From CAVUFH01 sp963740835 (GTDB lineage Bacteria > Actinomycetota > Acidimicrobiia > IMCC26256 > PALSA-610): DNA of 64,000 nucleotides. Below are positions 25,132 to 34,152 of this stretch, one piece after another. Numbering within the stretch: position 1 is the stretch's first letter; each line of letters starts with the position of its first letter. Made by a program: the position numbers and the translations under genes. The notes below the pieces were generated by a model. It was not told the origin of the DNA and did no database searches. It was given only the letters and a program-made list of their open reading frames with translations. The stretch lies in NCBI GenBank assembly GCA_963740835.1, contig CAVUFH010000007.1, positions 124,001 through 188,000 of the forward strand, given 5' to 3'.

Positions 25132-25248
25132 GGCTCGCCTTTCACAGCGCAAGGGACGGGCCGGGAAAGTCTACGAAGGGTGCCGGTTGACCAGCGAACT
25201 GTCACCGCGCGTGAGAACCCCCGCGCGCATCGGTATCCTGCCGTCGGG

Positions 25249-26136
25249 ATGCGACGGGCGATCGCGGCCTTCGGCCGCCTCTTGGTGACGGGAGGGCTGC
25301 TGATCCTCCTGTTCGTCGCCTTCCAGCTCTGGGGCACCGGCCTCGTGACGGCCCGGGCGCAGGACGACATGCGGGCCGAGTTCAACCGCTCGATCGCCAC
25401 CACGACGACCACCGACGCGGCCCCGTCGACGACGGCCGCGCCGGTCACCGACCCGGCGGCCGCCCCCCCGACCGGCGACTGGATCGGGACGATCAAGATC
25501 CCGAAGATCGGCGTGGACAAGATCTTCGTGGAGGGCACCGGCCGCGAAGACCTCAAGAAGGGACCGGGCCACTACCCGGGCACACCGTTGCCGGGCCAGG
25601 TGGGGAACGCCGCGATCGCCGGCCACCGCACCACCTACGGCCAACCGTTCTTCAACCTGGATCAGCTCGAGACGGGTGACGAGATCGTGACCACGAGCGT
25701 GGTCGGCAAGTACACGTACGCGGTCACCGACAAGCTCGTCGTGCACCCGGAGGACACCTACGTCGTCGACAACACGCCCGACGCACAGCTGACGCTCACC
25801 ACGTGCAATCCGAAGTTCTCGGCGCGCGAACGGCTCGTCATCAAGGCGACGCTGGTGCCGGCGAAGTCGTCGCTCCCGGTCGACGCCTCCGCACTGCGGG
25901 GCGAGACGCCGACCACACAGGCGCCGACGCTCGCGGAAGGTCTCGACGGCGAGAGCAAGCCGCTCGGCCCCGCGTACGGTTGGGGCGCGATCGTCGCCGC
26001 GGTCGGCGTGGCGTGGTGGTGGCTGTTCCGGCGGTGGCGGCACCCGGCCACGTGGCTCGCCGGCGTCGTACCGTTCCTCGTGGTGCTCTTCGGCTTCTAC
26101 TACTTCCTCGAGCGCGTCCTGCCCGCGGGCTACTAG
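25249..26136 (+). CDS. Class E sortase
   Basis: A 295-residue membrane-anchored transpeptidase. The N-terminal anchor (LLVTGGLLILLFVAFQLWG) is followed by a Thr/Ala/Pro-rich linker and the sortase barrel with His126 (AIAGHRTTYGQPF), Cys186 (LTLTTCNPKF) and Arg195 (SARERLVIKA). Two further membrane segments at the C-terminus, separated by a basic loop, are typical of class E sortases, which anchor LAxTG-type proteins to the wall. No obvious LAxTG substrate was seen in the window. TATCCT at 25234-25239 could be the -10 box, nine bases from the ATG. Confidence 0.92.
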   Translation: MRRAIAAFGRLLVTGGLLILLFVAFQLWGTGLVTARAQDDMRAEFNRSIATTTTTDAAPSTTAAPVTDPAAAPPTGDWIGTIKIPKIGVDKIFVEGTGREDLKKGPGHYPGTPLPGQVGNAAIAGHRTTYGQPFFNLDQLETGDEIVTTSVVGKYTYAVTDKLVVHPEDTYVVDNTPDAQLTLTTCNPKFSARERLVIKATLVPAKSSLPVDASALRGETPTTQAPTLAEGLDGESKPLGPAYGWGAIVAAVGVAWWWLFRRWRHPATWLAGVVPFLVVLFGFYYFLERVLPAGY

Positions 26137-27080
26137 TGCTGCCCACGTTCGACGACGTGCGCGCCGCCGCGACGCGCATCGGCCCGTTCGTGCACCGCAC
26201 CCGAGTCTTGACGAGCAAGGCGTTGGACGAGTGGCTCGGCACCACCACGTACCTCAAGGGCGAGCACCTGCAGCGCATCGGTGCGTTCAAGTACCGCGGC
26301 GCGACCAATGCCGTGCAATCGCTCTCCGAGCGCGACGCGCGCAATGGCGTCGCCGCGCATTCGTCCGGCAACCACGCCGCCGCGCTCGCGCTCGCGGCCG
26401 CGACGCGAGGGATCCCGGCGTACGTCGTCATGCCGGAGTCCGTACGCGCGGTGAAGAAGGCTGCGGTGCTCGCGTACGGCGCGGCGATCACGTACTGCGA
26501 GAACACGCCGGAGTCACGGGTCGAGACGTTGGCCGAGGTCGTGGCTCGCACTGGCGCGGTCGAGGTGCACCCGTTCGACAACGACGCGGTGATCGCGGGC
26601 GCGGGCACCGCCGGGCTCGAGCTGGTATCCGAGGTACCGGGTCTCGACTTCGTCGTCGCGCCGGTCGGTGGTGGCGGACTGCTCTCCGGCACCGGGCTCG
26701 CCGCGCACGGTCTGCAGCCCGACGTCGCCGTGTTCGGCGCGGAGCCCGACCTCGCGGACGACGCCGCCCGTTCGCTCGCGACCGGTGTTCGGCAACCACC
26801 GCTCCCGCCGACGACCATCGCCGACGGATTGCTGACCGGCCTCTCGGACCGGACGTTCGCGATCATCCGCGACCACGCTCGAGAGATCGTCACCGTTTCG
26901 GAGGCGGAGATCCTCGCGGCGATGCAGATCGTGTGGCAGTTCACGAAGCAGGTGATCGAACCGTCGGCCGCGGTTGCGGTCGCGGCGGTTCGTCGCCGTC
27001 AACTGCACGGCGCGCGCGTCGGGATCATCGTGTCCGGCGGCAACGTCGACCTCGACCCGATGTTCGCCACACTGCGCTGA
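26136..27080 (+). CDS. Threonine/serine dehydratase-like PLP enzyme (fold type II)
   Basis: The 314-residue protein has the PLP lysine Lys52 in GAFKYRGATNAV, the substrate loop SSGNHAAALALAA and the phosphate-binding VGGGGLLSGTGLA. It lacks the C-terminal ACT-like domain of biosynthetic IlvA, so it belongs with catabolic threonine/serine dehydratases or serine racemase-like enzymes. The GTG start shares its G with the TAG stop of the sortase gene; the pairing is probably only positional. Substrate choice among L-Thr, L-Ser and hydroxyaspartate cannot be settled. Confidence 0.88.
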   Translation: MLPTFDDVRAAATRIGPFVHRTRVLTSKALDEWLGTTTYLKGEHLQRIGAFKYRGATNAVQSLSERDARNGVAAHSSGNHAAALALAAATRGIPAYVVMPESVRAVKKAAVLAYGAAITYCENTPESRVETLAEVVARTGAVEVHPFDNDAVIAGAGTAGLELVSEVPGLDFVVAPVGGGGLLSGTGLAAHGLQPDVAVFGAEPDLADDAARSLATGVRQPPLPPTTIADGLLTGLSDRTFAIIRDHAREIVTVSEAEILAAMQIVWQFTKQVIEPSAAVAVAAVRRRQLHGARVGIIVSGGNVDLDPMFATLR

Positions 27081-27116
27081 CTCGCGCCGATCGATCACCG
27101 CGGCGAGGGACTGCGC

Positions 27117-27878
27117 TCAGCGGCCGTGGAACTCGGGGTTCCGCTTCTCCGCGAACGCGGCCATGCCCTCCTGCAGGTCCTGACTCGCGAACGCGCGCGC
27201 TTCGAGCTTCTCGATCTCCTCGCGCGGCCGCTTGTTCAACCATTGCTGTTCGGCCACGATGTTCAGCGCGCGCTTGTGCCCCTGCACCGTGAAGGGTGCC
27301 GCGGCGGCGATCTCACCGGCGAGATGCAGCGCGTCGGTGAGTGCGTCGCCGGACACGTACTGCACCAGGCCGAGCCGGAGCGCTTCTTCCGCGTCGACGT
27401 TGCGACCCGCGAGCAGGAAGTCGCGCGCGGTGCCGTCGCCGAGGAGCATCGACAAGCGCCAGACGTTGCGCGGGCTGAGATGGATCCCGAGGCGGCCGCC
27501 GGGGATCGCCATGCGCGCGCCCATCGCCGCGACGCGGATGTCGCACGCGACCGCGAGCTGCAGCCCCGCCCCGATCGCCGGGCCGTTGATCGCCGCGATG
27601 ACGGGCGCGGGGTGCGCGACGATCGCGTCGAGCACCTGTTCGAACGAGGGCCGGAACGTGTCGATGGTTGCGGGGCCGTCGGCGGCGAAGCGGGTCACCA
27701 GATCCGCGCCGGAACAGAACGCCGAGCCCGCGCCGGTGATGACGATCGCCCGCAACTCGGGGTGCGATTCGAGCTGCACCTTCAGCTCGTTGCAGTGCTC
27801 TCCGTTGAGCGCGTTGCGGCGCTCTTGCCGGTCGATCGTGGCCAGCCCCACGAAGCCGCGTGGTTCGAAGTGGATCAT
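27117..27878 (-). CDS. Enoyl-CoA hydratase/isomerase family protein
   Basis: A 253-residue crotonase-fold protein with RRNALNGEHCNEL, oxyanion-hole segments AFCSGADLV and GPAIGAGLQLAVACD, and the C-terminal helix region ending EKRNPEFHGR. It lies 13 bp after the biotin carrier gene in a four-gene reverse operon with a carboxyltransferase and another hydratase, so it probably acts on branched-chain or dicarboxylic acyl-CoA intermediates. A Gly-Arg-Leu-Gly stretch stands at the usual first catalytic Glu position, so hydratase activity is not certain. Confidence 0.88.
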   Translation of the reverse strand: MIHFEPRGFVGLATIDRQERRNALNGEHCNELKVQLESHPELRAIVITGAGSAFCSGADLVTRFAADGPATIDTFRPSFEQVLDAIVAHPAPVIAAINGPAIGAGLQLAVACDIRVAAMGARMAIPGGRLGIHLSPRNVWRLSMLLGDGTARDFLLAGRNVDAEEALRLGLVQYVSGDALTDALHLAGEIAAAAPFTVQGHKRALNIVAEQQWLNKRPREEIEKLEARAFASQDLQEGMAAFAEKRNPEFHGR

Positions 27879-27891
27879 AGCGAGCTGACCG

Positions 27892-28110
27892 TCAGGACTC
27901 GTCGATGAGGGCGATCGGGTCGCCTTCTTGCACCGTCTGCCCGGGCTCGACGTAGAGCTCCCGGACGACTCCCGGGATCTCGGTGACCACCGGGATCTCC
28001 ATCTTCATCGACTCGAGGATGCAGATCTCATCGCCCTCGGCGACCATCTGCCCTTCGTCGACCGTCACCTGCCAGACGTTCGCGGTGATCTCGGCGTGGA
28101 TCTCAGCCAT
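27892..28110 (-). CDS. Biotin carboxyl carrier protein (BCCP) domain protein
   Basis: A 72-residue stand-alone biotinyl domain with the attachment site ESMKMEIPV (Lys36). It carries carboxylated biotin between a carboxylase and the carboxyltransferase encoded 24 bp upstream. The small size and lack of any N-terminal extension mark it as a free carrier; the biotin carboxylase subunit must be encoded elsewhere. Confidence 0.93.
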   Translation of the reverse strand: MAEIHAEITANVWQVTVDEGQMVAEGDEICILESMKMEIPVVTEIPGVVRELYVEPGQTVQEGDPIALIDES

Positions 28111-28134
28111 GGCGCAGATACTACGAGCCCCATC

Positions 28135-29691
28135 TCACACGGGCAGCACACCGTGCTTCCGAGCGGGCCGGTCGACGCGCTTGTCGGCACTGTGCCGGAG
28201 GCCGCGCGCGATCGCGGCGCGCGTGTCCGCGGGATCGATCACGTCGTCGAGTTGACCGTGGCCCGCCGCAATGTAGGGGTCGATGTTGGCGCGGATCTCT
28301 TCCGCGAGCTCGAGCCGCTTCTGCGTGCGCTCCTCTTCGTCGGTGATCGCTTCGAGCGTGCGGCGATGAATGATGTTGACCGCGCCGTCGGGACCCATCA
28401 CCGCGATCTCCGCGGTCGGCCACGCGACGATGTAGTCGGCTTCGTACGCGAGCCCGTTCATGACGAAGTAGCCCGCGCCGTAGCTCTTGCGCAGGATCAC
28501 GCTGATCTTCGGCACGGTCGCTTCCGACACCGCGAAGAGCATCTTGGCGCCGTGCCGGATGATGCCCTGCTTCTCGACCGCGCTGCCGACGATGAATCCG
28601 GGAACGTCGTGGAGGAAGACGAGCGGGATGTTGAACGCGTCGCACAGCCACACGAAGCGCGCGGCCTTGTCGGCTGCATTGACATCGAGCGCGCCGCCGA
28701 GCACCATCGGTTGGTTCGCGACGACGCCGATCGCCTGGCCGCCGATGCGCGCGAACCCGGTCACGAGGTTCTTCGCCCACTCCGGCTTCATCCAGAACAC
28801 GTCGTTGTCGTCGACGATCGCGGTCACGAGCTTGCGCACGTCGTACGCGCGCCGCGGTGCGGTCGGCACGATGTCGTAGAGCTCCTCGACGCGGCGATCG
28901 ACGGGATCGTCTGTCGGCCGCGCCGGCGTGCGCTCGCCGTTGTGCTGGGGGAAGAACGACAAGTACTTGCGCACGACTTCGAGACACTCGGAGTCGTCGG
29001 CGACCTCGAGATCGGCGACGCCCGACACCTTCGTGTGGACGGCCGAGCCGCCCATCTCCTCCTCGGTGACGTCCTCGCCCACCGCCGCCTTCACCAGGTG
29101 CCGGCCGCCGAGCGCCATCGACGACGTGCCCTTCACCATGGGCACGAAGTCGGCCAGGGCCGGGATGTAGGCGGTTCCGGCGGCGCAGTGGCCGAGCATC
29201 GCCGCGACCATCGGTACCACGCCGCTCATGGCCACCTGCTCCCGGAACAGCGCACCGGCGCCGGCGAACGACGAGCCGCTCGTGGACTGGATGCGGGCCC
29301 CGGCGGAGTCCAGGAGCCAGATCATCGGGATCCGCTGGCGCAGCGCGTGCTCGCGCATGCGGGCGATCTTGTCCTCGCCGACCGCACCCATCGACCCGGC
29401 CATCACGGTGAAGTCGTACGCGGCGATCGCGACCGCGCGCCCGTCGATCTCGCCGACACCGGTCACCGCGCCATCGGCCGCGAGGTAACGGTCACCGATG
29501 CCCGCGTCCATGTGGTCGGCGAGCAATCCGTACTCGACCCATGTGCCTGCATCGAGCAAGCGCTCGAGTCGTTCGCGCACGGTGAGCTTGCCGAGCGAGT
29601 GTTGACGCTCGACGAGATCCGGACCGCCCATGTCGAGCGCGCGATCCTTGCGCGCTTTCAGGTCACCGACGAGCGGACCCCAGTCGTGCAC
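28135..29691 (-). CDS. Acyl-CoA carboxylase carboxyltransferase (beta) subunit
   Basis: A 518-residue carboxyl_trans protein, the normal length for propionyl-, methylcrotonyl- or acetyl-CoA carboxylase beta chains. Two crotonase-like halves are visible: the first with RERLERLLDAGTW and SAGARIQ, the second with FLHDVPGFIVGSAVEKQGIIR and KSYGAGYFVMNG. GTG 29691 starts one base after the TGA of the upstream hydratase gene. With a BCCP and two hydratases it suggests catabolic acyl-CoA carboxylation, for example leucine breakdown, but the acyl specificity is not readable here. Confidence 0.92.
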   Translation of the reverse strand: MHDWGPLVGDLKARKDRALDMGGPDLVERQHSLGKLTVRERLERLLDAGTWVEYGLLADHMDAGIGDRYLAADGAVTGVGEIDGRAVAIAAYDFTVMAGSMGAVGEDKIARMREHALRQRIPMIWLLDSAGARIQSTSGSSFAGAGALFREQVAMSGVVPMVAAMLGHCAAGTAYIPALADFVPMVKGTSSMALGGRHLVKAAVGEDVTEEEMGGSAVHTKVSGVADLEVADDSECLEVVRKYLSFFPQHNGERTPARPTDDPVDRRVEELYDIVPTAPRRAYDVRKLVTAIVDDNDVFWMKPEWAKNLVTGFARIGGQAIGVVANQPMVLGGALDVNAADKAARFVWLCDAFNIPLVFLHDVPGFIVGSAVEKQGIIRHGAKMLFAVSEATVPKISVILRKSYGAGYFVMNGLAYEADYIVAWPTAEIAVMGPDGAVNIIHRRTLEAITDEEERTQKRLELAEEIRANIDPYIAAGHGQLDDVIDPADTRAAIARGLRHSADKRVDRPARKHGVLPV

Positions 29692-29692
29692 G

Positions 29693-30472
29693 TCAGCGTC
29701 CCTTCCAGTTCGGCGCGCGCTTCTCCGCGAACGCGGCGACACCTTCGGCGGAGTCTTCGGTGAACGTCGTCACTGTCAACATGCCCTGCAGGTACGTGAG
29801 CGCATCGTCAGCGTTCATCTCGAGCACGCGGTAGAACGAGTCACGTCCCCACTGCATGATCAACGGTGACTTCGCCGCGAGCTCCGCTGCGAGCGCGTCC
29901 ACCGTCGCGTCCAGCTCGGCGACAGCGACGACGCGCTGCACGAAACCGAGGCGCGCGCCTTCGTGCGCGTCGACGCGCCGGCCGGTCATCATCAGGTCCA
30001 GTGCGGTCTTCGGTGCCATCGACCGCAGCAGCGGGACCGTGATCATGTAGGGCCATAGCCCGACGTTGATCTCGGGAGTGCCGAACATCGCGTCATCGGA
30101 GGCGACGACGAGGTCGCACGCGCACGCGAGTCCGAATCCGCCTGCAAGCGCGAAGCCGCGGACGCGCGCGACGATCGGCTTGCCGAGCGACCACATGTCG
30201 CGGAAGAGATCGGCGAGCAGCCCGCGCCCTTCGTGCGCCGCGGCCGCGCCGTCGTTCGCGGCGATGCCCGTGAGGTCCGCGCCCGCGCAGAACGCGCGGT
30301 CTCCGGCGCCGGTGAGCACGACGACCCGGACCGCGGCGTCGGCGCGCGCGGTCGCCATCGCATCGCGCAGCCCTTGCATCACGCCGTACGACATCGCGTT
30401 GCGTCGCTCCGGCCGGTTGATCGTCACCCGCGCGATCGCATCGCGCACCTCGTAGAGCACCTCTTCGGCCAT
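29693..30472 (-). CDS. Enoyl-CoA hydratase/isomerase family protein
   Basis: The 259-residue crotonase protein has PERRNAMSYGVMQGLRDA, oxyanion residues in AFCAGADLTGIA and GFALAGGFGLACACDLVVA, then the EINVGLWPYM segment containing the catalytic Glu. It is the first gene of the reverse operon hydratase - carboxyltransferase - BCCP - hydratase. ATG 30472 is the family start; the divergent DUF5317 gene begins 62 bp away. Confidence 0.9.
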   Translation of the reverse strand: MAEEVLYEVRDAIARVTINRPERRNAMSYGVMQGLRDAMATARADAAVRVVVLTGAGDRAFCAGADLTGIAANDGAAAAHEGRGLLADLFRDMWSLGKPIVARVRGFALAGGFGLACACDLVVASDDAMFGTPEINVGLWPYMITVPLLRSMAPKTALDLMMTGRRVDAHEGARLGFVQRVVAVAELDATVDALAAELAAKSPLIMQWGRDSFYRVLEMNADDALTYLQGMLTVTTFTEDSAEGVAAFAEKRAPNWKGR

Positions 30473-30533
30473 CGCGTGGGATCGTAGGGTGTCCGCCCAT
30501 CGGTGCGCGGCGCTCGGGTACGGTGAACGGACC

Positions 30534-31292
30534 ATGTTGGTGTTGGGGATCGCCGTCGCGATCGCGCTGGTGTTGCCGCTCCTCACGGGCGGGTCCTACT
30601 CCCGACTGGTGATGACCGACTGGCGGTGGAGCGCCGCGCTGTTCGCAGGCCTCGGCATCCAACTCGCGCTCGAGTTCCTGCCGATCCCGCAGTCGCGCTG
30701 GGACGACCTCGGCTTCGGGCTGCTGCTCGGGTCCTATGCGCTGATCATCGCGTTCTGCGCCCGCAACGTCTTGTTGCGCGGGATGGCGATCGTGTTGATC
30801 GGCGTCGCCTGCAACACGCTGGTGATCGGGCTCAACCACGGCATGCCGGTCGATCTGCCCCCCGACCTCGCCACGAAGGACATGTTCGAGCCGACGGTCA
30901 AGCACCATCCCCAGGACGCCGACGACCGGCTCACGTTCCTGGGCGACATGATCGTCCTCAGGTCACCGTTCGACGCCGCACTGAGCTTCGGCGACCTCAT
31001 CATTGCCGTTGGCCTGTGCGACGTGACCTACCACGCGAGCCGCCGCCGCAAGCCGAGGCGCGTCTCGGACGCGCACCCGGCGCCCGCGGTCGCTCAGGGC
31101 GGCACCAACGGCACGAGCGCGGCACCCGTGACCGCCGTGGCCAACGGCAACGGCAATGGCAATGGCAACCCCAAGACGATCGACCTCACCACGTTCACCG
31201 CCGCGAGCGTTCCCGCGCCGGCCGGTCAGCCGGCCGTGTTGCTGGTATCGCCCAGCGAGCGTTCGAGCGCGCTCAAGACGCGCTCGTCGTAG
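30534..31292 (+). CDS. DUF5317 membrane protein
   Basis: A 252-residue protein with about four or five N-terminal membrane segments and a central LNHGMPVDLPPDL loop characteristic of DUF5317, a family of unknown function common in Acidimicrobiia and Thermoleophilia. The C-terminal about 80 residues are low-complexity and soluble, including the NGNGNGNGN run encoded by GGCAAY hexamers near 31143-31169. Its last 67 bp lie opposite the 3' end of the convergent HD-domain gene. The ATG is preceded by a TACGGT hexamer nine bases upstream. Confidence 0.8.
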   Translation: MLVLGIAVAIALVLPLLTGGSYSRLVMTDWRWSAALFAGLGIQLALEFLPIPQSRWDDLGFGLLLGSYALIIAFCARNVLLRGMAIVLIGVACNTLVIGLNHGMPVDLPPDLATKDMFEPTVKHHPQDADDRLTFLGDMIVLRSPFDAALSFGDLIIAVGLCDVTYHASRRRKPRRVSDAHPAPAVAQGGTNGTSAAPVTAVANGNGNGNGNPKTIDLTTFTAASVPAPAGQPAVLLVSPSERSSALKTRSS

Positions 31293-32380
31293 ACGTACCG
31301 CGGCGCGGTCCGCAACGTCTCCAAGGCAACGCTTGGCGGCGCGCCGTTCACGACCGTCAGATCGTCGTATTCGCTCGCGAGTCGCAGCACCTGCACCGCC
31401 AGACGGCGGCGGTCGTCTTCGACCTCACCCGCCACGATTTCCCCCGCGCCCGCGAGCGGACGGATCTGGCGCAGCATGCTGCTCGTGACCGCCGCGACGT
31501 GATGCGGTTCGGGCCGACCCGCGACTTCAGGGTCGTCGAGCGTGACCTGCCCGACGTGGTGGAGCAGTGCGGCCATCTCGAGGTCCTCGAGATCCGACTC
31601 GGACAGCCCCAGGCGGTGGCCCATCGACCCCACCAGTGTGGCCACCCGTTCCGCGTGCCCCGCCGGCACCAGCCCCCCGAGCTCCGGCGCCATCGCCAGC
31701 GACTCGATCGTCTGGCGGTAGGCAAGCGTCGCCGAGTCGAGCCGCTCGAACGCATACCAAGCGGCTGCCAGCGGGAGGGCGAAGAGCAACGATCCCCAGA
31801 TACCGAGCTGGTACTGCCCGTTCACGCCGCGGTAGCCGATCGCCATCAGGATTCCGGATGATGCGATCGCGAGCCAAGCAAGGCGGCCGCGGATCCCCAG
31901 CGAGTTTCCCCGCTTCATGAGCCTGCGCAGGGTCACCTCGGTAAGGAACTGCGCAACCGCGGCGGTCGCGAGCGCGACCAACACCGCGGGACGACGATCA
32001 CTGTGGTCGAAGGCGATCATCATGCCGCGGAACGCCGCAACGGTCGCCGCCGCCACGATCAGGCGCGCGCACAGAATCTCGGTACGGCCGGCCGGTTCGC
32101 TTGCGCGCGGGCAGAGGAAGAACGCGACGATCTCAGCCGCGATCACGGTGATCGCGAACTCGTCGAGCGCGAATGAAGACGCGAGCACGAACATGACCGC
32201 GAACGACAGCGGCACCGAGCTTCGATCCTCGAGGCGGAGGACGTAGAGCTCGCCGATCACGATGCCGGCCGCGAGCAAAGCAAGGTCGTCCGCCGTGTTG
32301 TTCCGGTCGATCAGCCACGCAACAAGTGCGCCGAGGATCCCGCCTGTCGCAACAAGGGCCGCCCGCCCGCGACGCGTCAT
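31226..32380 (-). CDS. Membrane protein with degenerate HD domain
   Basis: A 384-residue protein with several membrane segments in the first 230 residues and an HD-type domain behind them. The metal-binding signature is altered: where HDxGK is expected it reads LLHHVGQVTLDD, keeping the His but replacing the Asp. The region PAGHAERVATLVGSMG still matches. It begins six bases after the stop of a related but better conserved HD protein, suggesting a duplicated pair in which this copy has become catalytically inactive or sensory. Confidence 0.75.
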   Translation of the reverse strand: MTRRGRAALVATGGILGALVAWLIDRNNTADDLALLAAGIVIGELYVLRLEDRSSVPLSFAVMFVLASSFALDEFAITVIAAEIVAFFLCPRASEPAGRTEILCARLIVAAATVAAFRGMMIAFDHSDRRPAVLVALATAAVAQFLTEVTLRRLMKRGNSLGIRGRLAWLAIASSGILMAIGYRGVNGQYQLGIWGSLLFALPLAAAWYAFERLDSATLAYRQTIESLAMAPELGGLVPAGHAERVATLVGSMGHRLGLSESDLEDLEMAALLHHVGQVTLDDPEVAGRPEPHHVAAVTSSMLRQIRPLAGAGEIVAGEVEDDRRRLAVQVLRLASEYDDLTVVNGAPPSVALETLRTAPRYVYDERVLSALERSLGDTSNTAG

Positions 32381-32385
32381 CGAGA

Positions 32386-33708
32386 TCAAGCCTCGGCAGG
32401 CAGCAGGTCGCCGAGACCGGCCGACCCGACTCCCACTTCGGGAGCATCCTCGAACTCGTCTTGCACTTCGTAGCCTGCTCCGTGCTTCTCGCCGCGCGCT
32501 TCTATTGCCTCGATGAGCGCTTCGACGCACACGGGGTGGAACTGGATCCCGGCCTTGTCGCGCAGCTCTTGGAAGGCGACCTCTTGTGGCAGCGCCTTGC
32601 GGTATGCACGGGTCGAGGTCATCGCGTCGTAGGCATCGGCGATCATCACGATGTACGGCTCGATGGGGTGCGAGGCGTCATCGGGGTCGAAGCGGGTGTT
32701 GTCGCTGTGGCCGGCGCCGGCGATCGGCCGGAGGAACTCGATGTTGCTCAGCATCTCCACCGAGACCTTCTCATGGGTCTTGATGCGAGCGAACTCTGGC
32801 TCGGTGAGCTTGCCGGGCTTGTTCAAGATGTGGTTCGGAACGACGAGCTTGCCGATGTCGTGCATCAAAGCCGCGAAGCGGAGCCGCTCCATACGGGCGG
32901 GCATGAAGTGCATCTGCTGGCCGATGTACTGCGCGTACATAGCCACCCGCTCGGCATGGCCCGCCGTGTAGCTGTCCTTCGCTTCCAGTGCCCGGATGAG
33001 CATCTGCACTGTCTCGTCGTGCGCCGACTTCACGGTCATGTAGGAGGCGAAGACCTCCTGGGCGATGAACATCGGCACGATGATCAACAACACCGCCCAG
33101 GCTCCGAGGCCGAGGTACACCACTCCGAGGAAGTAGCCCAAGACCGCGAACGGCAACGACTGCAGCGCGGGGGGAGCGAAGCTCACCACTATCTGACGCC
33201 AGCTCTGGTTCGCACGAATATGAACGGCTGGAGCCAGGACCACCCACATCGCCAGAACACACGCGCCGGCTGTCGGTATCGCGGCGACGAGCGCATAAGG
33301 CATATGGGCAACCCACGCCTGCGGGAACGCGTGCAGGGTCACGGCGGCTGCCAAGCTCGCGAGTCCCAGGCTCGCAGAGTTCATGGCGATCAAGGCCCAC
33401 GATCGAGAGCGGAGCTGCGGCAGGTAGATCCCGTGCGACATTCCCACGAGGAGCGGACCGAGCAGAAACGCCTCCCCGGTGCGGGTGAATGCCACAACGG
33501 AAGCGATCATGACGAGGAAGCCGGCACCAACCGCTGTGCCGTCGACGAACTCGACCGCACGATGCTCACTCCAGATCATCAGTGCGCTGAAGAAGAAGAG
33601 TGCACCGACATCCGGACGTTGACCTGCGAACGCAAGAGAACCCGCCACCGCGCAGGTAACAACGAACGTCGCACCAGCGTAGAGAGGGAAGCTCAGTTGC
33701 TTGGCCAC
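32386..33708 (-). CDS. Membrane HD-domain phosphohydrolase (HD-GYP-like, GYP motif absent)
   Basis: About 440 residues: a multi-pass membrane sensor region (about 1-230) and a C-terminal HD domain with YTAGHAERVAMYAQYIG, LMHDIGKLVVP and MIADAYDAMTSTRAYRK. These match HD-GYP proteins, which degrade cyclic di-GMP, but the HHE...GYP segment is replaced by GAGHSDNTRFDP, so cyclic di-GMP activity is uncertain. The start is unsure: GTG 33708 precedes the first membrane segment; longer in-frame starts reach 33825. It is followed by a related degenerate HD gene and preceded by a short signal-peptide-like ORF. Confidence 0.78.
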   Translation of the reverse strand: MAKQLSFPLYAGATFVVTCAVAGSLAFAGQRPDVGALFFFSALMIWSEHRAVEFVDGTAVGAGFLVMIASVVAFTRTGEAFLLGPLLVGMSHGIYLPQLRSRSWALIAMNSASLGLASLAAAVTLHAFPQAWVAHMPYALVAAIPTAGACVLAMWVVLAPAVHIRANQSWRQIVVSFAPPALQSLPFAVLGYFLGVVYLGLGAWAVLLIIVPMFIAQEVFASYMTVKSAHDETVQMLIRALEAKDSYTAGHAERVAMYAQYIGQQMHFMPARMERLRFAALMHDIGKLVVPNHILNKPGKLTEPEFARIKTHEKVSVEMLSNIEFLRPIAGAGHSDNTRFDPDDASHPIEPYIVMIADAYDAMTSTRAYRKALPQEVAFQELRDKAGIQFHPVCVEALIEAIEARGEKHGAGYEVQDEFEDAPEVGVGSAGLGDLLPAEA

Positions 33709-33772
33709 GTCTTCTTTCTCGGCACCGAAATCAGCGAGGGAGAGAGGCGGCAAGGCCTCGGGCTGAAAAACT

Positions 33773-33862
33773 TCAGCGCAGGTGGAACGCCGCTCCGCCG
33801 CTGAGCAGCAGGGCAACCAAACCACTCGTGGCTGCGGCCAAACGAACCGTCATCTTCTTCAC
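33773..33862 (-). CDS. 29-residue hydrophobic leader-like ORF
   Basis: GTG 33862 opens a 29-codon frame, MKKMTVRLAAATSGLVALLL then SGGAAFHLR, with a positively charged start and a hydrophobic core like a signal peptide or single membrane helix. A strong AGGGGGAG ribosome site lies six to seven bases upstream. It ends 64 bp before the proposed HD-protein start. It could be a real small membrane peptide, a leader peptide for the HD operon, or the remnant of a secreted protein gene. Confidence 0.5.
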   Translation of the reverse strand: MKKMTVRLAAATSGLVALLLSGGAAFHLR

Positions 33863-34072
33863 AGGGAACTCCCCCTAGCGATGCACCTCCGTCTCCACCG
33901 CTATGGGTGACGGGGTTGTCCGCTCCGCTGAGGGTTTTCTCGACTTGCATATTGTGAAGTGGGACGTTCCAGCCCGTGGCCTTGCCGTCTCTCTCCCCGA
34001 ATCCCCCTTCGGCGCCCCCGCTTCCTTGCGCCGCCCCGCAACTGGCGACTGGTGAAAATCAATCCTAGGTCG

Positions 34073-34128
34073 GGTGTCTTCCGATCGCTGACATGGCCCC
34101 GGATGGACCAACTTCGATCCAAGACACC
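34073..34128. repeat. Long imperfect hairpin (8-bp outer, 5-bp inner stem)
   Basis: GGTGTCTT (34073-34080) and AAGACACC (34121-34128) pair perfectly; inside them GATCG (34083-34087) pairs with CGATC (34115-34119). The apical 27 nt can form a further short helix (TGG with CCA). It is in the leader region of genes on both strands and has no T-tract, so it is not an ordinary terminator. Confidence 0.6.
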
Positions 34129-34152
34129 ATTGACAACAGGAGTTTCACCGTT

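Noticed and set aside
32386..33825. Longer start for the HD protein at 33825
   Set aside because: The added 39 residues are Cys/Pro-rich without conservation signals and overlap the short ORF with a strong ribosome site; a start at 33708 directly before the first membrane helix is more likely, though not certain.
34073..34128. tRNA-like element (CTTCGATCC resembles a T arm, with an 8-bp terminal stem)
   Set aside because: The stem encloses only 40 nt, too short for a tRNA, and no anticodon or D arm was found.
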